64,000 nt of DNA from positions 189,462 to 253,461 of the forward strand of contig KV425577.1 in NCBI GenBank assembly GCA_001632425.1. Direction: 5' to 3'. The position numbers and the translations under genes are program-made. Below, in pieces: positions 10,580-23,268 of this stretch. Each line of letters begins with the position of its first letter. Within the stretch, counting starts at the first letter, position 1. This DNA comes from Neolentinus lepideus HHB14362 ss-1 (taxonomy: Eukaryota; Basidiomycota; Agaricomycetes; Gloeophyllales; Gloeophyllaceae). The notes below the pieces were generated by a model that was not told the origin of the DNA, searched no databases, and saw only the letters and a list, made by a program, of their open reading frames with translations.

Positions 10580-13500
10580 ATGGCTTGTAAATGCTCGCAA
10601 TGCATATGTCGTCTGACTCTGGCGCTGTTCTTTGCTGTTCTATCTCCACGCTCTTCATGGTCTCAATCTATTTCTACAAATCTCCCTATACCACCTCTGC
10701 AATGGATTAATCTAACTCCACATTTATCCGGATCGCTCCCTCCCGCTCTCATGTATGCGTCCATTGGGTATGATGAAGTGTCTCGCAATCTTTTGATCTT
10801 CGGGGGAGTGTCACAAGGAGGCTATCCTCAGCAGCAAACATATTTGTATGTTCTCTTAAGACTGCGCCGGACTGATTTATCTGACGCTCAATCAAACGAT
10901 ATTCTATATCATAGATTAAACTTGGACACACTCATCTGGTCCAAACCAGCACCTCCAGGTGAGCTGACGTCTCAACCTGCTGCTCGGAGTGCGGCTGTCG
11001 GAGGCCTCGATTCGGCTGCTAGCTAGTGCGTAGTAACTACTTTTATAAGGTGACATTGATTATAAACTCCACCTGTTAGTCGACGTGGCCACATTATCAT
11101 TGGCGGTAAGGACGCGAATGGTAATGGTCTTTCTGACATCTGGGTACGTCACTCGAGAATCGGGTTTTGCGTCGCGGAGAATTAATGTGCATTTGTGCAG
11201 GAATTCGACTACGATTATCAATTTTGGGCGAATGCAACGGTATCTCCTGGTGGACCTTCTCCTAGAGGCGGTGCCTCTGGAGGGATCGATTTCCGAGTGG
11301 AACCTGTCTCATCCCCAACCTTGCCTGCTCCCAACACCACATTTTATCTGTCCGGAGGATCTAACGGAAACGATCTCTATCCTCTGTCGGACGCTTGGCT
11401 ACTTAATGTCACAGGGACCTTGGCCCCCAACGATCAATCGGTCGTGGCGAGCTGGCAGCGCATAACTGTAGGCAATTCTCTCACTCCGAAAATCTACCAA
11501 GGTGGAGTAGTTGTAGGCGACCAAATCGTATCCGTCTCAGGCTGTAACACAACCAGTACGACGGGTGACTCCTGCGCACAGCAAGATTCCTATGTCATCA
11601 CTGCACCTTCCGGCAATGTCGTGGCTCCTGCCCCTTGTCCTGTTCCTCGCGTTGGTCCTGCAGTTGCCGCAAACACCAACGGCGACTCTTCGTTTTTTAA
11701 CTCGCAAGTTTTCGTCATGCTTGGGATATTTAACGATTCTCTCTGGAACGATGACGGCGGCCTACAGAAGGGTGAAGTCGTGAGTTCATTCTTGCCAAGG
11801 TTCTCCACAGAACGCTCACCTATCCGCTTGAATTTTTCACAGGATATTCTCGATATCAGCGGAGCTACATGGGCCAGGATACTACCCTCGGGTGATCCGG
11901 CCTCCAGCCCTAGTTACCCATCTCCCCGCGAGGGCGCTGCGGCAATCTCCTATAACTCTGGGTTAGTAGGCTCAAATCGTGCCTCGGTTTCGGACACCAT
12001 CATCTTCGGTGGTCGTGGTATGTCGGGAAATTATACGTCCGAAGTTTGGCTCCTGCGGGCGTACAACGGCTCCGTCACCGACTCGAATCAGCAGTGGTCG
12101 GGTTATGGCAGCGGGACTTTGCAAAGTGGAGTGAATGCTGATGGAGAGGGTGTAAAGGTCCAATACATGACTCGGTGCGCTGTTGCACTACAAGCTACAG
12201 CATCGGGTTATCCGACACCCTCGTCCGGCCCGGCTCAGCCTTCAACAACCTCAGGAACTGCACCGTCCACCACTAGTGATACATCATCGTCCCATAAGCT
12301 TTTGCCTCCTCTCTCGTTGGGCTTCCTGATGATCGCAGTTCTGGCATACCGCCTTGCTGAGCCCTCCCTCAACACACAGGCCCATGGTCGACATATCGCA
12401 CTCTTTTATGGCGCCACACTTTTAACTGTGGTCTGTTACGGTGTCGGCATTGCAGGCCTGGTCGTTGCCTTCACATCTCAGAATGGTGTTACGAAACACT
12501 CCAGTTCCGGTTCGACTTTAGTGACGACGCATGCACGAGCAGGGATAGCATTATTCATATGCTTGTACGGGCTTATACCTTTGCTGATGGCAGCCTATGC
12601 TGGATGGCGCTACTTACATCGACCTACGCCTCCATCTCAGGATGAACCAGGTGCAGCGAACCTGGGTAGAGCGCGCTCCAACTCTCGGGATACGGCTGAA
12701 AAGCTCAATAGCGCTGGAGATGCAGACGCCTCTCCTGTAAATGGAACTGACCGTTCTACTCCTGGGCACAGGCGGAGATTGCATTCATGGGGCGGACAAG
12801 GCCTATTGCCTGCTTTCATGGGGCGCTCTGCTCGACGTTCCAGTGAAAGTCACGCAGAAACGGTCAGCTCGTCTGGGCCTCAGCGATCATTTGAGGTCGT
12901 GAACCGTCCCCACCGTCCGCGCCACTCGAGTGGGAACAGTCTCATGCCTTTTTCCAATGATCCCCATTATCAGAGAGTGCCTGTTGCCCCACGTAGTCTG
13001 TCGGATCTTAGTTGGTTCGAGCGACGAAGAAGTGTGAACGCCGTGGTGAGTACCTAGATTTGTGAACTAGTGGAACACTGCTGAGAATATGTCTAGGGAG
13101 AACTTGACTATGTTCTCGGTCAAATGGGAGCATCAACACCGGCCACAGCGGAAGGTCTCAGCACCAGAGGTCTTGTGAACACGTCAGGTCCTATAAATCA
13201 GCCCTCAGAACAGAAGTGGCCAACTCTATTTGAGCTCCTCTTACGATCCCTGTTCCATGCATGTCTCTTAGCTCTTATCATCCTCACCATTGTAGCACTT
13301 TGGTACCACGCTCCCCTCGCTGGATTTGCAGTGTTTGTCGCGTGGAGCGCCGTGTTCTATGCTTCAATAATTGCCCTGTCATGGGTAGGCCGACCCCGAA
13401 GTTCCAGTCTTACAGTTATTCTGTCTCGCCTTCGTGGTGAAACGGCTGCGCCGGCACCTCCGTCTCGGCCTCCTTCAAGTTTCGCGCTTGATCAATACCC

Positions 13501-13732
13501 ATTTCCCACAGATACTCGTGGTCCATACATACATCAGCCTCAACTGTGGCATGTTGCAGACGATTATGCGTCGACGTCCCATGTAGGTCCTCGTAGTACG
13601 GAGGATGATTACGACGATGAGGATGAGGATGAGGATACTCGGCAGCGGAGGATGGAGGACGAAATGGCTCGGAGAGAGGTGTCCATCGTCACTGTACCCA
13701 AACGAAGGCTGTGGATAACAAATCCATCGTAA
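10580..13732 (+). CDS. Kelch-repeat propeller membrane protein with C-terminal multi-pass segment
   Basis: Six exons (10580-10845, 10915-11025, 11080-11143, 11201-11779, 11843-13045, 13097-13732) sum to 953 codons (952 aa). A signal peptide covers about residues 1-29. An extracellular kelch/galactose-oxidase-type beta-propeller follows, with blade motifs LLIFGGVSQGGYP, GHIIIGGKDANGNGLSDIW, FYLSGGSNGNDLYPLSDAWL and DTIIFGGRGMSGNYTSEVWL. A Ser/Thr/Pro linker leads to three hydrophobic helices (LGFLMIAVLAYRL; ALFYGATLLTVVCYGVGIAG; AGIALFICLYGLIPLLMAAY). After a long polar loop come two more (ACLLALIILTIVALWY; FAVFVAWSAVFYASIIALSW), then an acidic tail. Paired His residues at the helix ends (HGRH, THARAG) recall cytochrome b561. 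The function is unknown; a cell-surface role is likely. Confidence 0.8.
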
Positions 13733-13994
13733 CATCTTACACGTTTTGACCGCATTGACATACCTACTGGCGAGGGCGCGTTGGTATATATCTTGACCGA
13801 TACATAGCATTTCTACTCGTTATATAGCATAGATCTATGCGGACACTTTGTGCCCCTGTACTTCTTGTGTATTACAATAATATTAGAGGATGCTGTAATG
13901 CTATTGTATGGTACATGTGAAGGAAAAGTAGCAATAATCCTAGTCCCAAAGTATGGTCCCAAATGGAGGATGTATGGAGAAATCAAGACCCTAC

Positions 13995-16908
13995 CTACTC
14001 TGGACCTTCCACTGCCACATCGTGTCGCCATTTATCCACTCTGTTCAATTTTGCTGCATCGTGCATAGGTGCTGGTGGTGGAGTGGCCATCTGCATGGGG
14101 GGCATGACCATTTGCGGCATTGGAGGACCGAAGTAGCCAGGAGCCATCATAGGAGGTGTAAAGAACATCGAGCCAGTCATTTGCATCATCATCTGCTGCT
14201 GCTGCGCAAGCATAGTATACTGAGTTTTTCGCTGCTGCTCGGGATGGAAAGCCAACGGTCTTTCGTCGTCATCATCACCCTTATTGCCAGTGAAAGAGGG
14301 AAGCCGAAGGGAAGGAGGAATGACAGAAGCACGGAGGCCCAACGGCTTGTCGTCTTCGTCCTCGTCACGGATCGGACTTACTGCCGAAGAAGGCTTGAGA
14401 GACGAAGCACTAGAACCCATGAAAGACTTGGTGAGTAGTTTCGATAGAGGCTCGTCCTCCTCGGAGTCGCTAGCGGAGGGCTGAGTGGTTGCCCGTCTTA
14501 ATGTCGCAGCGAGGGGTATGTCTTCGTCGCTTTCATCATCGACCTTCATTTCGAACTTCTCTGGATGACTGGCTTTCCGCGGTCGGTATCGCGGTCCGGT
14601 GCCCGTGGTCCTGATAGGTCCTGTCTCCTCATCCGACGCCCATCCATTGTTGTCACCCCGGGCGGAGGACGACTTCCTCATCGGTGCGTGCCCAGGCTCA
14701 CTACCGCTGTCGGACTCACTTTCGGCTTCATCGTCATCATCGACAAGGGGAGGACCTCTCCGAACCCTGGTAGACGGTATGTCAGGAAGGACAGGAGGTT
14801 CAGCAGAGGTCCTTGGCATAGTCTCCTCCGGTGCTGGTGAAGGCGAAGCTTCTGGCGTCTCCACAGCTTTCCCCTTCCCCTTCCCCTTCCCCTTCCTTTT
14901 CTTCTTATTCTTAGCCTCCTCCGCCTCCTCGCGCTTCATCCGTTCTTCAGCCGCAGCCCTCTCTACTTCCTGAATCTGTCTTAGCTTGGCCATCTCTCTC
15001 TCCCAAAGCGTGTCCACGCCAAACACAGATCGGCTCTTCGGCATTCGTGCATCCAAAGCTGGACCTTGTCCCAGCTTTCTGTCGTCGTCGTCAAAGTTGA
15101 GAAGAGGCTGGGAACCAACAGAATTGCGACGCTGCAGCGCCGGCTGCGAGTGGAAGGAGTTAACACGCTGTGAAGTGGGTCGCTGGAGGTCGGCAGGGTC
15201 GATTAATGTGCTAGAACGATGGAGAGATCCTCGGGCCATCATAGATGGCCTCTCATCACCAGTAAAGACACTACCGAGCCAATAATCAGCAAACGCCATC
15301 CAAATGATCAGAGTGACATACCGCTGTTTGCTGCGCATCTCCGCTTTTCGACTCTCGAGATCGTCAATGAGGCTCTTGCCGTACAGTTTCCCTGCGGCTC
15401 TTCTAGGCTTGTTAGACTGAGGTTCCGGCTCTGTTATAACCGGCACAGGAAGCTCGGGCTCCTCAAAGATGGGAGTGGGTAACGCTATCTGTTGCCCTTC
15501 CTCGGTAGCGCGCGTGAGATTCTCTTCAATGTCCGCGTACGCGACGTCTCGCTGGCCGTCGACCATGAGCGTATTTCTGAATGTTAGCTGCGATAAACTC
15601 AGGCTCATACGAGGATTAGGAGTGAAGGAATTGGATGCAATAGGCATGGGAGAGGCTCGTCGGGCAGCACGAGCACCCGGCGGTAGGGGTCGTCCATCAG
15701 TTGAGAGTTCGAAACCTTCCTTAGATCTCAGCCCGGGGTCAGGCTGCTTCATTGGCATCGTGCCCTGAAGAGGACTCGGCATCACAAGTACCTTGGGGCG
15801 CATGAGGTCCCACTTCGAGTATCGACGTTCGTGATTGCGGTCCATGCCACTGGGAGCGATGGAAACGGCATCATTGAGGAGCGCCTGCGTGCCCCACGAT
15901 GCATTGGACATCGTTCGCTGATGAGCCATGGCTTTCGGGTCGAAGCGTGAGGTGCGTGATGGGGAAGGCGGCCGCACTGCAAATGTATTCTCTTCAAAGC
16001 CCTGTGAAATGCGATTCAAGAATTGGGAGTGTCTGTCGGGCGATCCAGCTCGGGGTACATTATTGAGTTCATCAGTAGAACCGAGGGCGAGGATTTCAGA
16101 GGGAGCGGGAGACTTGGACGGGAATGGAACAGAGTACAAAGGCGGCGTACCAGGCATGTTGGCGATCAGGGCGTGGTGAGACTTTGCACGCTCGTGTGTG
16201 GGCCTGGGAGAGTCCGTATGCCGCTCAGGGATATCAAGAGGAGTGCCGTATGAGGCCCTCCGGGGCGGGTTAGATCTCGGGTCGAGGAACGCACCTCCTT
16301 CTCCAAAGTTATCGAGCCCGCTCATACTCATGGATCTGGAACCAAGCTGTGGACGACGAGACGGGCCCTCTCCATTGTTATCCCCCTCGAGCTTGACGGG
16401 ATGGGGATTGGGCAGGACTTCTGACCTGGTCTTCGGACCAGGTTTCTTCGCGCCCTTCTCGCCCTTCTCCTTCTTCAGAAACGCATCCAAGCCCCACGAC
16501 GAGAGATCGAGGTCCATGTCGTGCTGATGCTCCTCTTCAGTCTCCTCATGCTCTTCCTCAGCTGCTCCGAAAGGGTTGCGCAGCCCGTCCATAGACGCAC
16601 GAGACTTCCTGATATTATCAAGCGCGGTGGACTCTCGTCCACCACCGCTACCACTGCCAGCCTCGCTCGGCAGCGCCACACCCAGGTAATCTGTGCTCTT
16701 GCGCGCAGCTGATTGCAGTCCACTGGCGCGACGAAGGTGAGCGAATATAGCACTATCATGAGCGGACCGGAAGGGTACGTCAGGATTGCTTGGATCGTTG
16801 TCATACTCTGGCGGAGTAGTCGAGCGGTTAGCAGGCTACATAGCAATTATTGAGATTTAGCGCACCAATTAACGCAGCTGCCAACTGCAAACGAGAGAAG
16901 GCAGCCAT
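13995..16908 (-). CDS. Large disordered hypothetical protein, 934 aa
   Basis: Three exons (16908-16866, 16807-15322, 15270-13995) give 935 codons. The N-terminus, MAAFSRLQLAAALIEYDNDP followed by NPDVPFR, is the most ordered part and the best candidate for a conserved motif. The rest is Ser/Pro/Arg-rich with many acidic runs (VDDDDEAESESDSGSE, RDEDEDDKPLG), an Arg/Glu coiled-coil-like stretch (REMAKLRQIQEVERAAAEER) leading into a Lys/Gly tract near residue 600, and a Met/Pro/Gln-rich C-terminus. No enzyme or membrane segment is visible. The look is that of a phosphorylated scaffold or RNA-associated fungal protein. I do not recognise the family. Confidence 0.7.
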
Positions 16909-17153
16909 GCTGACTGGGAGTGAGTGTCAAGAGAGAGCTACATGGCATCGCGCTGAGATCTATAGTACTCATGCACCACGTGCCACCTGACCGAAATAGC
17001 TTCCTCCTTTCCTCGAATGGATGCTCTTTACTTTGTAGGCAGCTCTCGCGATAAGAAGTCAATCCTATTCCTCTGTAATCCTAGCAGCACAGACGTAACA
17101 TGCACGATATAATTTAACACCAAAATTCCATTCCATTCTACTCTCCCCGCCCA

Positions 17154-20100
17154 TCACAATTCATCATGCCCAGGGTGAACAGGGTTCCCCTCCTCGTCAA
17201 TCTCTTCCAGTTCAATGGAAACCTTGTCCTTCAGATCGTCTGGCAGCTGCACTCCCACCTTATCCTCCCAGTTCACCTGCACCTGCCCGTTGTCCGGGAT
17301 CTCGGGAGGCAAACTGGGGTCGACCGGCGGAGCAGGCTTAACAGTGTCGTCAGCCTCCGCCGTTTCCGATACACCCAAGGATCGTCTCAGCACCCGGTCA
17401 ACGCGTTTGAAGAACCTGCAGCGACACGGTCGTCAACATATAGCGGCAATAAGTCATTTTGACTCACTCGTTCGAATTAGGCACGTCGAATCCGGAACGC
17501 ACCAGAGCCCCATCGACCAGGATCGAGACCACCTCCCTAAGGTCCTCTTCGGCCTCCAAGTCCCGCTCCTCATCCTCTCCTGGGAGCTGCTTAACCCGGC
17601 GCAGAAGACCCTCGATCAACGGAGACCGAGGGTTGATCTCCAGCAGCCTTTGCTTCTTCGCAAACTCGAACATGGGGCCTTGCGCCTGCTTGCTGTTCGA
17701 CGCACTCATCATCTTTTGCACGTTAGCAGTGTAGCCGAATTGGTCGGCGACAATAGCACAGGGGCTCGTAACCAGTCGGTTAGAGATGACCACTGTCGCG
17801 AACAAAATTCAGCCTCGCAGGACTAGAGTGACGCGGATCTTTCACGTACCGTCTCGGACCAGATCCTTCGCCTCCTCCTTTAAGTAGTCGACCAAAGGTT
17901 GGAAACGTTCCTTCTGTGCCTCCTGCACCTTTTTTTCGTCTTCAGGGTCGGATTCTGACTCGGCAAACAAAACGTCAGTCCGAGTCTACTAGCACACTAT
18001 GCGCACGATACCCACCCTCGTCACCGAATTCCAGACCCGCCTTCGCCACATCCTGGAACGTCATGCCCCTAGAAAGACAGAAGATCAGCTAAACTAAAAA
18101 TACACGCCGAAAGTCAGGCACTCACTTCCAGCGCCGCATATTCTGCACCAAAATCTCGTCCAGAGGCTCATTCAATAACAAAACCTCATACCCCCTCGCC
18201 GTTAACTTTTCCACAAACACACTATCCGCCAGTGCCTTCGTACTCTTCCCAATATCCGCGAGGTAAAAGATCTGAGGGAAAGTAAACGAATGTTGATTCT
18301 GCAAGACTAAAAGCTGAACTGCCCAGCCTACCTGCTTCTGTCCTTTCCTCTTCCCCTCCACGTACTCATCCAAGCCCACCTTCTCCCTCTGATTACTCGC
18401 AAACCGCGTCAGGCTCGCAAGCTTCTGCTGATTCCGCTTGTCCTCAACTGCGCCCAGCTTCAAAGCCGTCCCGTACACCTCCTGCACCTTGTCAAATTTC
18501 TCCTTGTCCTCTTCGGAAAGCTTCGTTAGCATCTGGATAATGTGCCGGAGGACGATGGAGCGGATCTGTTTGAGGAATTTTGTGGACTGGAGGGTTTCGC
18601 GGGAGACGTTGAGGGGAAGGTCCTCGGCGTCGATGATTGCTTTAACCCAGCCAGCCCATTTGGGCAGACTGTCTTCGCCCAGGTCCGAGGTGATGAAGAC
18701 ACGCTTCACCATGAGCCTGACGTCTATCGTGGAGCTCGCAAGACCTTGCTGTTGCCAGAATGATTCATCCCTACATGTCCAAATGAATACCCGGGTTCGC
18801 AATCGCGGAGTAGACTGGGACTCACAAACGAGATGGAATGTAGATGATAGCTCGGAAGGACACACCAGACCCGGAGTCACCGGCGAAGTGGTGCCACGCG
18901 AGGGGCTTCTCGTAGTCCTTGAACGTGGCCTGGTAGAACCGCTCGTACTCATCGTCCGAAACATCTTTGGGCTCCCTACATCCGTGTATCAACACCAATG
19001 GATACGAACTTTTGTGCAACACCGTGCTCACCGCATCCAAATTGGAGGCTCAGGGTTGAGCTGGACCCACTCTTCCACATGCACAGTCTTAGTCTTGACG
19101 GGCTTTTCCTCCTCCTCCTCCTCCTCTACCTCTTCGACAACAGCCTCGTCTTCATCTCCACTCTTCTCAGACGTGACCTTCTCCTCAGCCTCCTCCACTA
19201 CAGGAACCTCTTCATCTCTCTCCGTGAAAAGATAGATCGGGAATGTCGAGGAGAATGACGAATGTTTCGACACCAAGTCCATGATATTTTTCTGATCAAG
19301 ATACTCAGCCGCATCTTCCTTCAAAACAAGCGTAATCTCTGTTCCTCTCGCAAGTGTATTCCCTCTCGGGTCGGGATATGTCTCGAAAGAACTGTCATCT
19401 GCTGACGAGCTGAATACGTATTGGGTAGGATTAGGGTTCCTAGCGGACTGGGGCGGGAGCGAGGCGACGTAGACACGATCCGCGACCAAAAAACTGAAAG
19501 ACACGGTTATTTGGAGCGGATTTATTGAAGCAGGGCAGATACGTGCCTACTGTAGAAACCGAGACCGAAAGCGCCAATGAGGTTGCCTTGTCCAGTGGCG
19601 TCTGAGCTCTCTGCTCGAGCGAGGAAATCGGACGTTCCAGATTTCGCCAAGGTTCCCTGGATATAAGATATTTTATCAGCATCAAAAGATACCATTCGTG
19701 TAGTACTCGATACGTACCAAGTTCGTTGTCAGTTCCTCCGGAGACATACCAATCCCAGTATCTGTACAGAGATGCGAAATACGTGCGACAGCTTGGTAGC
19801 TACAAGCACATACCCGCAATAATCAGCTTTCCACCTGGTCCGTCTGGGTTCTTGACGGCCTTGATGGTGATATTCAGCCCGTCTACACCATAGCTGTAGC
19901 TGGAGTCCTTCAGCGCTGTAAGACGCAGTTTTTCCAGAGCATCGTTTGCGTTTGAAATTAATTCACGGATAAAGACATCGCTATTCTCGACTAAGTTGAT
20001 GTGATTTTGAACACCAAGGGTGCGACATACCGGTGGGAGTAGAGACTAATGCCCGAGATATGTGAATCAGTAAAATATAGAGGGCTTCATGTCTAGTGTT

Positions 20101-20312
20101 CCAACCTGTTTATCACGATCTTGCGGAGACGTGCCACATCGCTCTGCAAAAGGCATTGGTGACGAAATCCGCACGCTACAGCAAATACAACGCACCTGAT
20201 AACTATGTTTCTCCTTGGGGACAGCAGGGGAATCCAAGTCTGGTACCTCCTGCGCCCACGCCAGGGACGCCAGGAAGCCAAGGGACAGCAAAATGGGTCG
20301 GAAGAGCCGCAT
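17154..20312 (-). CDS. Endoplasmin / GRP94, ER-lumenal Hsp90
   Basis: An ATP-dependent chaperone that folds secreted and membrane proteins in the ER. Fourteen exons sum to 811 codons (810 aa): 20312-20196, 20143-20106, 20045-20031, 19980-19814, 19761-19718, 19656-19547, 19493-19032, 18975-18826, 18770-18332, 18271-18126, 18068-18016, 17954-17850, 17792-17468, 17415-17154. A signal peptide (MRLFRPILLSLGFLASLAWA) leads the protein, and HDEL ends it, marking ER retention. The GHKL ATPase motifs are present: ELISNANDALEKLR, ADTGIGM and GAFGLGFYS. An acidic linker (EEVEEEEEEEKPVKTKTV) is followed by the middle domain (RVFITSDL, LPLNVSRETLQ). Exon 3 is only 15 bp, and the intron after exon 6 uses a GC donor. 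ATG 20312 fits the signal peptide. Confidence 0.96.
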
Positions 20313-20352
20313 TGCAGACGAGAGCACGGCCGTGGCCCACCCAGGAGCGTCT

Positions 20353-20452
20353 GATATATACCTGCAAGGCGGGAACGCGCTGACGTGTCAAATTCCCCGG
20401 ACGCGCTGGTCACCATACTTGGTAGCACAGCATGTGATCGCCATCCACGTGG
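20353..20452 (-). promoter_or_regulatory. Putative GRP94 promoter: TATA-like box, TGACGTGTCA and CCACGTGG sites
   Basis: Upstream of the GRP94 ATG on the minus strand are TATATATC (20353-20361), about 40-50 bp from the ATG; a palindromic bZIP-type site TGACGTGTCA (20381-20390); and CCACGTGG (20445-20452). TGACGTG and CCACG are cores of unfolded-protein-response elements in other eukaryotes, and ER chaperone genes are classic targets. Assignment to a basidiomycete Hac1/Xbp1-type factor is inference. Confidence 0.4.
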
Positions 20453-20673
20453 CCTATGCTTCTGTGGTGTGACATCTGAGATCTCCAGATCTGCTCCCGC
20501 TTTCAAGGCTGCAACGCTGTGGCGCAGAGACAGGAACCTGCACAGGACAACCGAGCCATTCGTTGTGACATAGAAAGTTATAGATGACACAGAAAAAATG
20601 TCGGTGTCAGCCACCATCAACATTGTGTAACAAGTCCATACAGGCTGTGTTCAAACGTCCCACTAAAGCATAC

Positions 20674-23268
20674 TTAGTGCTGATGCTCCGGTACATGCAC
20701 GGACAATTTGGGCGCCGACATCCCTGACAGGTAGTCCTGAACAATCCACATTAGTTTCATACCCCTTCATGAATAAAAGCGGACATATTCACCCTAACCC
20801 ACCGCTCACGCTGCTCCGGGACATGATCAAACATAAGATACCTCTTATCATTCTGTCCACCTCTGTAAGAATAAATGTCCGCTTAAACAAATTAACGACC
20901 GTACCTTCAAAACATTCTCAATCTCCCTAATATCAATCGTCCTAGCCAGTGCCTTCATATCTGCCGTCCCACCACCCCCCTCTCCCTCTCCCTCCTCCAC
21001 CGGATCCGCCTTCACACCCCCCTCCACCCCCTCCCCGCCCATATTCTTCAACCTTCCCCAAAACTCCACAAACGCGTTCTCATGCAGCATCGCATCGAAC
21101 GCCGCACGCGCCTCTGCGTTGCGCTCACGCTGCCATTTCTCGTACTCATGCTGTAAACCTTTAGAGTCGAAGCCCAATTTCGTTGCGGGCAGGGAGGAGA
21201 GGAGCGAGGCGACGGGGAGGTCGGAGAAGGATACGGAGAGGGAGGGGGAGTGTGATATAAAGAGGGCGTGCAGGTCGTCGAGGTGCTTTGTCCGCAGACG
21301 GCCGATGTGTGTGTGGAAGAGGTGGAGTTGTTGGTTGTGAGGGAGTGGGGAGCGGGTGAAGCGAGGGTCGGTCTTTAGCTGCGGGAGAGCTTGCTCCCAA
21401 GTCATCTGAAGTCGCAACAAATCATTCGTCAGCGCACTGTCCAAGTCTTTGCTTTCGCCGTACCTGTGGGTCCCGTATCGCATCAACCAGCATAGTCCTA
21501 CATACAAACAAAGACAGCACCGTTGAGCGCCCAGCGACCATATAGAACTCTAACAGAAACAAAGGGCGCACCTGAATTCTCGTTCACCTTCCTCCAAAGT
21601 CAACCCCATCTTCGACCGATTAATGTCTTGCTCGAGCTTACTTCGCTCGGCCTGGACCTTCTCCTGCCGCTCTCGTACAGCCCTCTCCTTCTTCTCCCTC
21701 TTCTCGCGGTCCTTCTCCTCGGCATTCTTCTCTTCCATCACTTCATCTACCTTGCTTGACGGCTTTTCGGGAGTGTCGGCCCCACTTTGGGCTTTCAAGA
21801 ACGTGTTGAACAGCTCCTCTCTGAGTGACGAAGACCCCACAGCGTCATACCGAGGGTCACTGTAGAGATGCTTCTTGACCTCCTTCCAGTCCGACCCAAG
21901 CTTCGCCCTTTCACTCTCTTTGAGCAACGCAAAAAAGTCCGCTTCAGCTTTCTGAGCCGCAGCTCGTTTCTCTGTGACGCATGAAGTTCGTGAATCTCCT
22001 ACAATAGAACGCGAGGGCACTCACTTTCCCCGAGCTCCCTCAAATACTCCCTAAACTTCTTCTCCCTCTCCCTCTCATCCCGTCCCCAGCCCCAAAATCG
22101 CCTATCCTTCTTCCACTGCCTCCTAAAATCGTTCCAGCTCGTCCTCGTGCTGTTCACCTCCTCCCTCAGCAGCCTATCAAACGCCTCCTTGGGGTCCGCT
22201 AATTCTTTCTCCTTCTTCACCCGAGATTCTCGGAGCTCCCTGGCACGGTCGCGGCAGTACTCGTCGAACGCCTCGCGCCGCGCGGACACGGAGGGGAGGA
22301 GGACGTAGCGCGGGTCGGAGACAAATTGCGGGAGGGCGGCATCCCAGGGCATGAGGGGATTAATGTCTTTTTCCCGGAGGAGTGTCTGCGTAAGGCTAAG
22401 GGAGCGAGCAAGTTAGATAGGTTGAACGGACGTACTTTGAACAAAGCTTTGGCTTCATCAATCGAGAGGTCCACTCTGTCTGGCATGTTCAGCTGAGGCA
22501 TAGCAGCCGCCTGCTTAGCCCTCTCCGCCTCCGCCTCGGCTTCTGCTTTCTTCCTAGCTTCCTCCTCCTCTTTCCTCCTCTTCTCTTCCTCCTCCGCTTC
22601 AGCAGCAAGCTGTGCCGCCGCCTCGCGTTGCCATTCCTCCTCTTCGCTCTCGCTTTCGTCCTCCCCTTCGCTCTCCTTCTCATCAGCCTCGTCCTCTACT
22701 TTAGCCTTCTTCATGATCACCACCTCTTCCACAGGCACAGCTTCCTCGGCCTTCCGCTTCGCCGCCGCCTGCGCCTCCCTCTTGACACGCTTGACCTCAC
22801 GCTTGACCTCCTCGTCTTCCTTCCCGTTCGACGGCGCCCTCTTCCCTCCCGACGCCTCCTCCCTTTCCAGCGCCTCTACAGCCTCCTTAATCTCCTCTGG
22901 AACCGTCCACACACTCCGCTTCTCAGTCTTGTGTGTATAAAACACGTTCCCCTCAGTCGTTGTCACGCGAAGCCAGTCTGTGCTTGGAATAGGCACTTTC
23001 TTGACGGGCCTTTCTTTCTTCTTTGCAGGTTGGGCTAGTGCTCCTGGAACGTGCATGGGTGCGGGGAAGGCGGTAGGTAGAGGACGGACGTAAGTGGATT
23101 CTTTTGTATGAGCATTATAATAGTATGGCTGGCCCCCCGGACCTGCAAGGAACTAAATAAGAGAAGGTTGATTATGGTGGTACACGCACCTACATGCTCA
23201 GTCCAGCCTGGAAGTAGAGGTGGGGGGGCCATCGGGACGAAGGGTGGGACAAACGGTGGGCTGGCCAT
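20674..23268 (-). CDS. WW/FF-domain protein, TCERG1 (CA150)-like transcription/splicing factor
   Basis: Proteins of this type tether the RNA polymerase II C-terminal domain to splicing factors (human TCERG1; fission yeast has a Dre4/Prp40-type relative). A Pro-rich N-terminus leads into a first WW domain (GWTEHVGPGGQPYYYNAHTK) and a second (DWLRVTTTEGNVFYTHK, SVWTVP). A long Lys/Glu-rich linker with acidic runs follows. At least four FF repeats come next, anchored by PWDAALPQFVSDPRYVLLPS, SWNDFRRQWKKDRRFWGWG, DFFALLKESERAKLGSDWK and TWEQALPQLKTDPRFTRSP. The protein ends RWVRDYLSGMSAPKLSVHVP. Terminal exons were solved exactly: 23268-23190 and 23142 onward at the start, 20852-20793 and 20736-20674 at the end. 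Interior junctions are approximate. Confidence 0.85.

Noticed and set aside
14860..14920. Lys/Gly tract in the disordered protein, considered as a simple-repeat insertion.
   Set aside because: It is a short low-complexity tract inside a coding frame that stays open, usual for such proteins.
22480..22900. Long open frames on both strands in the TCERG1-like linker.
   Set aside because: The Lys/Glu-rich linker yields G/C-rich codons whose complement lacks stops; the plus-strand frames are shadows.
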